Shown piece after piece: positions 1-9,900 of a stretch of DNA of 64,000 nt (position 1 is its first letter; each line of letters starts with the position of its first letter). This stretch comes from Dolomedes plantarius. Its lineage: Eukaryota; Arthropoda; Arachnida; Araneae; Dolomedidae. The stretch lies in the NCBI GenBank assembly GCA_907164885.2, contig OU015492.1, positions 204,012,797 to 204,076,796 on the forward strand, in the 5' to 3' direction. The notes beneath the pieces were generated by a model. It worked only from the letters and a program-made list of their open reading frames with translations, did no database searches and had not been told where the DNA came from. Made by a program: the position numbers and the translations under genes.

Positions 1-269
1 TTTTTGCCTAAATGCTTGAAAAGTCATGCAATAAATTACTGTGTACAGTAAAAAAGTCATTTAAAACTTTAATTTTTACATTCTCAAACATTATGATGTT
101 TAAAACTTATTTTTTACATTTTGAAGCATTATGACGGTACAAAAGTTGATAAATGTGACACTGTAAGTGAAGAAGAAAACAATCTGATTTTGCATAAGCA
201 GAATGAATTAAAAGTAAATTTTGGGTATAAAAAGGATGAGATCGAGTGAGTATCATTCTTTCAGTTACG

Positions 270-696
270 ATGGCAATTAAATTACCAGAACATGCGTTAA
301 TCGTAAAACTTTTTTATCAAAACCAGAGAAATGCTGTTGCAGCTCTTCGCGAATATCGACGTCAAAAGAAATTGCGTCCATTGTCTCCACAAGGGGTAAG
401 AGACATGATATCTGGATTTTAAAACACTGGGTGTTTAAGCGTTCAACGTGGTAGAGGACGAAAGCGCATTAACGAAGCAGTCGTTTCAGAAGTAGCACTG
501 CCCGTTGTCGAGCAGTCACTGACAAATGATCATGGAGTCAGCAGTGCACGTGCAGTGTCACGACAATTAGACGCACCGTATAGAACAGTGCAGAAGATCC
601 AGAGAAAAATAGTGAATTTTTTTCCGTATGAGATCAGCCACAACCAGCAACTGCTTCTTACCGACAATGGCCGTCGCGTATCTTTTTCCCTGACTT
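270..696 (+). pseudogene. Tc1/mariner-superfamily transposase, N-terminal part, broken
   Basis: Reading from ATG at 270 gives a helix-turn-helix N-terminus of the kind found in arthropod Tc1/mariner-like transposases: MAIKLPEHALIVKLFYQN near the start, a basic GRGRKR stretch, then a second helix region ending in YRTVQKI. An in-frame TAA at 420-422 sits where the related copy at 14.2-15.2 kb has a Glu codon. The reading continues in the same frame to LTF at 696, where a TTAA-flanked insertion interrupts it. The frame resumes around 1445 with a WPWNILWNDEARF segment. This is clearly a dead relic. The assignment rests on co-linearity with the reverse-strand transposase at 14.2-15.2 kb and on known family motifs. 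Confidence 0.8.
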
Positions 697-700
697 TTAA

Positions 701-1440
701 GGGGACTCACTACCCTTAAATCTTTAAAACATTCGATTTTTGGAAAAAAAATATATGTTAAAGCCTGATCATTTCTGAACAAAATAAAAGAAACCGCATG
801 AAAATATTCCGCTTAGTTCCGGAGATATTGATATTCTAAATATTTAATTATTGATCAAGTTTATGGTAAGAAAAATTTTAAACTCATTTTTCTCAAAATG
901 TAATTTTGCATCATTCCGCAACTGATATCTCAAAAACTATTAAACATAATTCCATGAAATTTTGATCACTGCATAATCGTGTTGTTTTATTGCGTTTGAA
1001 CTAGAGTTATTGCAATCACAGCACATCTTGTTATTTTTTTCAGGGGTAAATTAATGCAAAAATTTAAGGAAATTTTTCGAGTATATATTGAGAAGTTTAA
1101 AAAAATTGAAAAAATATTTTAATGTTGAATGTTTTATGTTCAATTGTATTTTGAATTATTTATTTTAAATATAAAACAGGAATTATACATTTAAGCGTAA
1201 AATTAATTTCATAGTTCCGCGCGCAAACCAGTATACAATAAAAATACTTAAAAAATAAGGTATATCTAAAGCATTTAAAAAAAAAATTATTTAAAATTAT
1301 TTTGAGAGTTGAAAATTTGTTTATTAAAATAAATATATCAATTTATCATATACATAAAATTTGGAAAAATTGGGAGTAAATTGAAATAGTTAATAAATCA
1401 AAATAGAGTCAAATTAATAGAGTCAAAAAGTAAGAAAATA
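701..1440. mobile_element. TTAA-flanked insertion interrupting the transposase relic
   Basis: The transposase frame stops making sense at TTAA (697-700), followed by GGGGACTCACTACCC. It resumes near 1445. The intervening 0.7 kb is AT-rich and non-coding. Its first bases resemble the end of the element at 42576-43295 (TTAA then GGGGACAGTGGACC), so both may belong to TTAA-targeting non-autonomous elements (piggyBac or Kolobok type). I could not find a clean right inverted repeat, so the right boundary is approximate. Confidence 0.45.
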
Positions 1441-1444
1441 TGCC

Positions 1445-1552
1445 TTATTTCCTCGACTTCATGCTCGAATGGAAGTCGATGACTCCTGGCCGTGGAACAT
1501 TCTCTGGAATGACGAGGCTCGTTTTTATCTGAACGGAACAGTGAACACCCAG
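1445..1552 (+). pseudogene. Tc1/mariner-type transposase fragment with first catalytic Asp block
   Basis: This is the continuation of the transposase at 270-696. It reads ARMEVDDSWPWNILWNDEAR and then FYLNGTVNT. The WNDEARF block is the first catalytic Asp motif and aligns with WTDESHF in the copy at 14.2-15.2 kb. After NTQ (about 1552) the frame stays open to 1687 but no longer resembles the family, so a second breakpoint lies here. The region encoding the second and third catalytic residues is missing. Confidence 0.75.
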
Positions 1553-2280
1553 ATTTTTGTCAAGCTTCACATTAAATTTTTAACAAAAATTCTGCAGTTG
1601 GGCCTCACAATGACTAAGGCCGGCCCTTTTAAAGGGCAGTTCTACTTTTCTGCGGATATTTGGAGGGGGAAATTAGGGTTAAAATAGTATTACAGTTGTG
1701 TCTTTTTTACGTAGGGAGGGATACTAAAAATTATTGTCCTTATTTAACATAAATTATTTGCGATTTTGATATTCCTTCTCGAGTAAAACCGTTTTTATAA
1801 CGATTTTGTTTTGACGATACCATAAAAATATCTTTTTAAAGACAGAAGTTAGAAATGCCTTATTAAGCTCTGCATATCTACATTAAATTTAGAGCATGAA
1901 TGCCGAATTTCAGCTTATCAGTAGTCGTAATTTTCGGGAAAAATCAAATCACAAAATATGGGTCGTTGGGTATTAGAAAAAACTCACTATGCTCGTCAAA
2001 AAAATTATTTCATTTTCGGGAAATTTATTTTTCTTGTAGCAATTATCTTCGAAATTTTCCCAGAAGTAAAATATAATCATCATTAAAACTTTTGACTAAT
2101 TAACCATTTAAAACTAAGTTTTTAAAAAAAAGGCTTGAATATTTTTTCGTCTTATATATAATCGTCTTATGTTTAATCCCCCATTTCTAGAACCGACCAC
2201 TTATATCCCAAAATAGGTTTTATATTTGAATTATATATTAATGTAACAGGCCACACTTATAATTTTTAATGAAAACCAAA
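1553..2280. other. AT-rich non-coding stretch, nothing recognised
   Basis: The sequence holds only short open frames and homopolymer-rich DNA. A palindrome GCCCTTTTAAAGGGC lies near 1625-1640, and a diverged reverse-complement echo of it occurs near 33100. No gene or element ends are recognised. Confidence 0.5.
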
Positions 2281-2790
2281 TTACCGGAAAAGATCGCTTC
2301 TCCTTTGGCGAAAGGAAAAAACTAAAAGTTGAAAAAACCCAAATACCCAGAAATCTATATCTGTAATAATAAATTTTTGTATGATCCAGTAATTATAAAA
2401 GTAAACATGACTCTAAATTCCCCTCACGTTACATCGGGAATAAATAAACAGTACGATGCAGGGTAAAAAGTCTAAAAATACGTTGATTACATGAATATAG
2501 AAAACAAAAAGGTGCGATGCTTTTCTTAAAGCCTAAACTTAAAACCTTTATAATTTTCTAAATGCCTAAAGAGCGATAAACACTTCTCGCGGGTTTGCAA
2601 ATGAGATGCTGATTAGACCCGATCCCTCATTTCGAGAATCAACTTTCCCGAGGCAGCAACCCTAAAACCAGTTCCAGCTCTCTTCTGGCGGGATGTGAAC
2701 TATACCAGAATGTATTTGCTCGAGGAAGACACGGTAAGTTGCGCTGGGGAGACTTTCTGTCTAGATATGGTCCCACGAGCCAATCATCAA
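2281..2790 (-). repeat. Dispersed repeat, inverted copy of 31960-32880
   Basis: Read in reverse complement, blocks here match 31960-32215 and 32750-32880 in order. Shared pieces include the reverse complement of AACCCTAAAACCAGTTCC near 2660, the CATGTAATCAACGTATTTT block near 2480, and the ACCCAAATACCCAGAAATC block near 2337. No protein remnant is visible and the family is not identified. The copy at 32 kb carries an extra block of about 0.53 kb that is absent here. Confidence 0.7.
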
Positions 2791-3059
2791 CGATAACTGC
2801 CCAGATGTTCACTGAAGATCTCCACTGTGATTAAGTGGTGTAATAACGCGGTCTTTCTCTGATCTGAATAGCAATCTGCAACGTATTAGTTGGTTAATTT
2901 TCATTTTTTTTTCAGTGACGAAAGTTCAACTTGGACAATGAACTTTACAGTTTTCGGACACACTGAGTGAAATGCAGCCCTAGGTTGTATTGCAAATATT
3001 TTTCGTCTTCATGAGTACTACCACTCTTCTTATTTTGTGGATAGAGTTTACAAAACAAC

Positions 3060-3062
<3 letters not shown>
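2791..3062. other. Non-coding, nothing recognised
   Basis: AT-rich sequence between the dispersed repeat and the TA tract. No motif is supported. Confidence 0.4.

Positions 3063-3110
<48 letters not shown>
3063..3110. repeat. (TA)n microsatellite
   Basis: About 24 uninterrupted TA dinucleotides directly abutting the TG end of the LTR-like element at 3111. Confidence 0.97.
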
Positions 3111-3114
<4 letters not shown>

Positions 3115-3524
3115 ACAGGGGAGACAGACACTGGCCCAATAGATATCTAAATCTCCCATGCTACGGTGAGAAGGTGCTGTTAATAGAGTAAAACTCACTC
3201 CATACTAAATTACGACAATCTCGGCTTCTTACGAAAAAACTTTATTAAGAGGAGAGTACGTCTGCCCAATGCAGTTACATTATCCAAAAAGCGCACAGGT
3301 TTTTTGTTCAGGCGGCTTATATAAACTTTGTCATGTGATCATGATAGCGATTAGGGATTTGCTGTTGTAGATAAGTCACATGTGGTTTCATGTAATCTGC
3401 GCAGATACTATATGAAATTTTGGGTGACGCCACGCACTTTTGAAAAAGGAAGCCATTTAATATTTTCTCTCGAGGTGTTGTGCTGATATTTAGATTCCTG
3501 AACAGATTCCAATCCAACATGACA
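3111..3524 (-). mobile_element. Solo LTR-like element, reverse strand
   Basis: On the minus strand the block begins TGTCATGTTGG at 3524 and ends CCCCTGTTACA at 3111, giving TG...CA ends. It contains a TATA-like TTTATATAAG (about 3318-3327) and, downstream on the minus strand, AATAAAG (about 3240), followed by about 130 bp to the end. This U3-TATA-R-polyA-U5 order is typical of Ty3/gypsy or BEL LTRs. No internal coding region or second LTR is present. The target duplication cannot be judged because one flank is microsatellite. Confidence 0.55.
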
Positions 3525-4921
3525 CTCCAGCAAATTTAAATATATGTGTGAGATGTTTAATTGTATATTATTAATAATTATAATAATATAGGTGGCTTAG
3601 TATTTTCTTTATTGGCTGATGGACCTTTAATTTTTTAATAATAAAATCTAATACCTTTGTTTAAAACTTTTCCATTTTCTAAGCAATCTTATTTCTCTTC
3701 TTCATTCTGGTATCCCACGGTAATACGATACAAAATAGTTGCGCCATTTCGTTCAAGAAGCAAATGTCATCAACCCAGGGATGGAAAACAGATATTGACA
3801 TCTTTATGACTCCCCAAACATCGCAATTTTATCATTGTTTCTCAGAAAGTCTACCCCACACATCGTAATACCACCCAGACCTTTTCCGAGAATTTTTCCC
3901 CGTGAGTTTGTTGATGTCTCGCGGCGGAAAGATATCGCGAAATCAACCAATGAGAAGCCAGGAAGAGAAGGTCTATTTTTCACGCGGAACAAAAAAATGA
4001 GGCAAAGTGGCGGAGAAGATCCGAACGAACAAAAAGTTTCGATGGGAGATTGGAGAGAGAGGAGACAGAGGATGATACTAGAATCCTGTTTCGATTCAGC
4101 GGCAGCTATGAAGAGCAACATTCACCGATAAGTTCCCCCCTTCTTTGGACATGTCCTATTCCCGAATTCTAAATCTTTCGACTTTCCTATCATGCCTTTG
4201 TTTCTAGATTTCTACTTCTTTTTTTTTAGACTGCAGTCATTTCGGTAAAGTACAATTTTAATTATGATTTTCGTTTTCCTTTTATTTTTGAGTTAACTAA
4301 AGAATTTTTTTTTATAAGATAATGGGTTCATTAGCCACCTAAATCAAATATAATTTCAGTCTATTTTTATTGTGATGTGTAATACTTGAATTTGTTTTAT
4401 GTGATTAATTTTTTTTATGGAATTGTGCCTTGTATGACAGCTGGTTAGATATGTAGAAAACTTAATTTATGTTAAAATATAAATAAACTTTTGTAATTAT
4501 TACCCCTAAAATTTGTGTCTCGTCCTTTCTTTAAAAGCGTAAGCTTAATGACTTTTATTTTGTTTAAATTTTCCTTTTCAGAGTAAAGCTAAGTTTCTCT
4601 TTCAGCTGTCGTTTTTCCCTTATTGAATCTGTTGTAGGTTATTGCGGTAATATTTTAAACTCTTAACTTTTGAGGTAATCACAACGCGCCTCATCTTAAA
4701 TACTATTAAATTTACTCCCTAATACTTAAACTCTAATTAAACTTAAGTAATTGAATTAATATATATCATGATAAATTAAGTTAAACTTTTTCTAATGTCT
4801 GAATAAGAACAGGCATAACACGAGGTTATTAGAACTTAGAATCAAAAGCGAAAGTTAGCTCGTACGCCCAAGGGAATTTAGAATAATGTTAGATTTTAAA
4901 ATGGTATGGGGTTTTTAATGT
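3525..4921. other. Non-coding stretch with a GC-richer island
   Basis: Most of this is AT-rich. A GC-richer block at 3840-4130 carries AACCAATGAG (CCAAT-box-like) and several CG dinucleotides, with open frames on both strands (98 and 105 residues) that resemble nothing I know. An AATAAA lies near 4487. An LTR fragment or an exon cannot be distinguished by eye. Confidence 0.35.
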
Positions 4922-5099
<178 letters not shown>

Positions 5100-5137
5100 C
5101 ATACATTATATATATGACACGGTGCGTGCTTGCCCCG

Positions 5138-5614
5138 TGTAACTTTTTACCTACTAATTAACATATAATGACAGTCATTAAACAAAGGCCTGTGGTAACG
5201 AAAGAATATATATATAACATTTAAAAAACTTTATGAACACTAATTAATCCAATTCAATCAGCTAACGCTATACCCCTCATCATCTCAGCTCACAACACGC
5301 GACCTCGTCCAACGGCGGACAACTCTGATCTATGCTTTGTTCTTTTACGCGCTTATGTAAAGGCGCGGGCGAAACACCTTGTGACACCCGTGAGTCAAAC
5401 TTTCGTGATTTCGAACATTCGATAATGCCGTCAATCCAAGCGCGTGCTAGGCAATTAATCGTTGATGACCTCATAGTCTTGTGAAATCTCCGCTGCATTA
5501 AAAAACAACGCTACTCTCTAAATTGGAGAAACACTAAAATCTCTAATAGTAAATTACCGTTTAACGCTAATTTGCCTAATCTAGTTAATTATAGTTTACG
5601 TTCGTAGCATTACA
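5138..5614 (-). mobile_element. 3' LTR of an LTR retrotransposon with adjoining polypurine tract
   Basis: On the minus strand a polypurine tract (AAGAGGGAAAGGGGGGA, complement at about 5616-5632) is followed at once by TGTAATGCTACG. About 477 bp later the strand reads AAAAAGTTACA, giving matched TGTAA/TTACA termini. A polypurine tract directly upstream of a TG start is the expected boundary of a 3' LTR. The poly(A) signal is weak (CATAAAG). The minus-strand sequence upstream, roughly 5635-5850, would be the 3' end of the internal region, but no protein motif is recognisable there. The alternative left end at the TGACAC near 5115 cannot be excluded. Confidence 0.55.
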
Positions 5615-5634
5615 ATCCCCCCTTTCCCTCTTAA

Positions 5635-6069
5635 GGCTTGCTCACACAGGCAACAGTCCCGTATGGCAAGTGCCCAGAAGAGAAACAGAACTAAAATTTA
5701 AATTCAAAACCTATATGAGTACTAGCTGAGAAATTAACCCTGGCCTAAAATTAATCCCCACATGCACTTAGCCGTATCGAATTGAGGTGTGGTTACACGA
5801 TACACAAGTCTCCAGTCGAGACATAACTTGACATCAAAGAAACATTAATCATTATATTTAAATTATACAATATCAATTATCAAAATATCAAAAATTATGA
5901 AAAATCACTAAAAGAACACTAAAAAAAACACAATTTTCTCAGAATATTATTAACCCTTTCCTTACGGGGTGGGATAGTATGTATCCCAAGAACACATGCC
6001 CATGAATGAATATGAATATGTATATATCTATATATATACATACATATATACATACATATACATATATAC
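5635..6069. other. Non-coding; possible LTR-retrotransposon interior and TA/TACA repeat
   Basis: The first about 200 bp may be the interior of the element whose LTR is at 5138-5614. TTAACCCTTTCCTTACGGGG near 5950 resembles a piggyBac-type end but has no partner. An imperfect TATACA repeat runs from 6006 to 6068. Confidence 0.35.
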
Positions 6070-6627
6070 TGTGACATTGCCTCCATTACTACACGAAATT
6101 TGTAATTATATAAGTATGTGATGCTCGTTCCTAGCCCTCCACATGAACATGTCATCTATCGGCTAAATGTTAAACTGAGCGGTCTCATAAACTCTAGGAT
6201 AAGAGGCCATAAAGTTCGTGTAATGTGCGGATCTGACGTTATAAAAAGCATAAATCCCAGAGTGGTTTGAGGGCTCTCCAGAATTTTGACACTATAGCGA
6301 CATGTGGAATCCCATAAACTATGAACACTTACGAGCACTTGAAACGCCGAAGAAAGCTTTTGAATTCGCCGACCGTATAAAAGAAAACCCCTATAGTCCA
6401 CGAAGAGGAGATCTGTTTTTGAGTGTGAGAGAGACGGAGCTCTCTGGTCCGAGAGGCCTTCTGTAGGCCAGCGTTGTCGGTGAATACGAAGCCATCCTGA
6501 CATATCTAACTGTAAATTCTAATTCGCTGTACATACTTGCTTTAACTGCTGTAGTTGTAGTATGTTTAACGTATCGTAGTAAAATAGTTGAAGCGAAATG
6601 CTTGTCGTATTATTGACTACTTTACAA
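6070..6627 (+). mobile_element. LTR-like block, low confidence
   Basis: TGTGACATTGCC near 6070 and GACTACTTTACA near 6627 could be TG...CA ends. CGTATAAAAG near 6375-6384 is a good TATA box followed by a GA-rich transcribed-looking region. No polypurine tract, primer site or convincing poly(A) signal was found, so this is only a candidate. Confidence 0.3.
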
Positions 6628-6734
6628 TACATATATACATATACATATATACATATACATATACATATACATATATATTTATATATATACATACATACAT
6701 ATACATATACATTTATATATATGCATACATACGT

Positions 6735-6798
<64 letters not shown>

Positions 6799-6814
6799 CT
6801 TTATATACATATGT
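6628..6814. repeat. (TA)n / (TACA)n microsatellite
   Basis: Imperfect TATACA units pass into uninterrupted TA repeats. The open frames rich in Ile-Tyr across it are artefacts of the repeat. Confidence 0.95.
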
Positions 6815-6954
6815 CTTCTGTCTGTGTATGTCACTGCATTCCTCCTAAACGGCTGGACTGATTTTTATGAAATTTTGTGTGTGCGATTAAGTTGATTCTA
6901 GAATGGTATAGATTCACAAGAAGAAACCCTAGCAACCCTAGGGGGGGCAGGGGG
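6815..6954 (+). repeat. Left flank of satellite, fragment of a dispersed element
   Basis: The motif CTCCTAAACGGCTGGACTGA followed by a TTTATGAAATTTTGTGTG stretch is a wording common near the 5' end of non-autonomous Helitron-like repeats in arthropods. The TCTTTATATAC just upstream (about 6798) loosely resembles a Helitron TC start. No matching 3' end is seen after the satellite. Confidence 0.3.
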
Positions 6955-9900
6955 CACATGTAAAAATAATCGAAAACGACTGATATCACTGTCAAATCCA
7001 TAGTTTTCGGGGTCACTGAGATTAATATTGACACTCCCGATGTCGTATAAGTGCAAGTTCAGCCCCATTAGCATATGGGGGGCTGGGGGGGGTAGGGGGA
7101 ATATAAAATCTCCAAAATGATCGAGAGTAGTGTCGAATCCATAGTTTTAGGGGTCTCTGAGATTAACAGTGACACTCCCGATGTCGTTTATGTGCAAGTT
7201 CAGTCCCCATTACCATAGGGAGTGGGGGGGAGAGAGAAGGGGGGAATATGAAATCTCCAAAATGACCGAGAGTAGTGTCGAACCCATAGTTTTCGGGGTC
7301 GCTGAGATTAATAGTGACACTCCCTATGTCGTTTAAGTGGAAGTTGAGCCCCCCTATGTTAATGGGGGGGCTCAAGACGGGGGATATAAAATGTCCAAAA
7401 TGACCTAGAGTAGTGTCGAATTCATAGTGTTCGAGGTCGCTGAAAGGAACAGTGGCAATCCGAATGCCGTTTAAGTGAGAGTTCGCACACCCCCAATCGA
7501 CGTTGGGGGGGAGGCGGGGAGGGAAGATAAAATGTCCAAAATGACCGAGAGTAGTGTCGAATCCATAGTTTTCGGGGTCGCTGAGATTAACAGTGACATT
7601 CCCGATGCCTTTTATGTGAAAGATCAGCCCCATTACCATAGTGGGGGGGAGAAGGGGGGAATATAAAATCTGTAAAATGACCGAGAGTAGTGTCGAATCC
7701 ATAGTTTTCGGGGTCACTGAGAGGAACAGTGGCAATTCCAATACCGTTTAAGTGCGAGTTCAGCCCCTCCCATCAACGTTGGAGGGGAGGCGGGGGAGAA
7801 GACAAAATGGCCAAAATGACCGAGAGTAGTGTCGAATCCATAGTTTTCGGGGTCACTGAGAGGAACAGTGGCAATTCCAATACCGTTTAAGTGCGAGTTC
7901 AGCCCCTCCCATCAACGTTGGAGGGGAGGCGGGGGGAGAAGACAAAATTCTCAAAATGACCGAGAGTAGTGTCGAATCCATAGTTTTCGGGGTCAATGAG
8001 AGGAACAGTGGCAATTCCAATACCGTTTAAGTGCGAGTTCAGCCCCTCCCATCAACGTTGGTGGGGAGGCGGGGGGAGAAGACAAAATGCCCAAAATGAC
8101 CGAGAGTAGTGTCGAATCCATAGTTTTCGGGGTCACTGAGAGGAACAGTGGCAATTCCAATACCGTTTAAGTGCGAGTTCAGCCTCTCCCATCAACGTTG
8201 GAGGGGAGGCGGGGGGAGAAGACAAAATTCTCAAAATGACCGAGAGTAGTGTCGAATCCATAGTTTTCGGGGTCACTGAGAGGAACAGTGGCAGTTCCAA
8301 TACCGTTTAAGTGCGAGTTCAGCCCCTCCCATCAACGTTGGAGGGGAGGCGGGGGGGAGAAGACAAAATGCCCAAAATGACCGAGAGTAGTGTCGAATCC
8401 ATAGTTTTCGGGGTCACTGAGAGGAACAGTGGCAATTCCAATACCGTTTAAGTGCGAGTTCAGCCCCTCCCATCAACGTTGGTGGGGAGGCGGGGGGAGA
8501 AGACAAAATGCCCAAAATGACCGAGAGTAGTGTCGAATCCATAGTTTTCGGGGTCACTGAGAGGAACAGTGGCAATTCCAATACCGTTTAAGTGCGAGTT
8601 CAGCCTCTCCCATCAACGTTGGAGGGGAGGCGGGGGGAGAAGACAAAATTCTCAAAATGACCGAGAGTAGTGTCGAATCCATAGTTTTCGGGGTCACTGA
8701 GAGGAACAGTGGCAATTCCAATACCGTTTAAGTGCGAGTTCAGCCCCTCCCATCAACGTTGGAGGGGAGGCGGGGGGAGAAGACAAAATGCCCAAAATGA
8801 CCGAGAGTAGTGTCGAATCCATAGTTTTCGGGGTCACTGAGAGGAACAGTGGCAATTCCAATACCGTTTAAGTGCGAGTTCAGCCCCTCCCATCAACGTT
8901 GGAGGGGAGGCGGGGGGAGAAGACAAAATTCTCAAAATGACCGAGAGTAGTGTCGAATCCATAGTTTTCGGGGTCAATGAGAGGAACAGTGGCAATTCCA
9001 ATACCGTTTAAGTGCGAGTTCAGCCCCTCCCATCAACGTTGGTGGGGAGGCGGGGGGAGAAGACAAAATGCCCAAAATGACCGAGAGTAGTGTCGAATCC
9101 ATAGTTTTCGGGGTCACTGAGAGGAACAGTGGCAATTCCAATACCGTTTAAGTGCGAGTTCAGCCCCTCCCATCAACGTTGGAGGGGAGGCGGGGGGAGA
9201 AGACAAAATTCTCAAAATGACCGAGAGTAGTGTCGAATCCATAGTTTTCGGGGTCACTGAGAGGAACAGTGGCAGTTCCAATACCGTTTAAGTGCGAGTT
9301 CAGCCCCTCCCATCAACGTTGGAGGGGAGGCGGGGGGAGAAGACAAAATGCCCAAAATGACCGAGAGTAGTGTCGAATCCATAGTTTTCGGGGTCAATGA
9401 GAGGAACAGTGGCAATTCCAATACCGTTTAAGTGCGAGTTCAGCCCCTCCCATCAACGTTGGTGGGGAGGCGGGGGGAGAAGACAAAATGCCCAAAATGA
9501 CCGAGAGTAGTGTCGAATCCATAGTTTTCGGGGTCACTGAGAGGAACAGTGGCAATTCCAATACCGTTTAAGTGCGAGTTCAGCCTCTCCCATCAACGTT
9601 GGAGGGGAGGCGGGGGGAGAAGACAAAATTCTCAAAATGACCGAGAGTAGTGTCGAATCCATAGTTTTCGGGGTCACTGAGAGGAACAGTGGCAGTTCCA
9701 ATACCGTTTAAGTGCGAGTTCAGCCCCTCCCATCAACGTTGGAGGGGAGGCGGGGGGAGAAGACAAAATGCCCAAAATGACCGAGAGTAGTGTCGAATCC
9801 ATAGTTTTCGGGGTCAATGAGAGGAACAGTGGCAATTCCAATACCGTTTAAGTGCGAGTTCAGCCCCTCCCATCAACGTTGGAGGGGAGGCGGGGGGAGA

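Noticed and set aside
3804..4131. Opposing frames of about 100 residues in the GC-richer block
   Set aside because: Open on both strands, as expected from composition. No motif supports either.
7163..7741. 192-residue reverse frame over the satellite
   Set aside because: It spans diverged edge repeats. The 140-bp period is not a multiple of three, so no protein repeat is maintained through the array.
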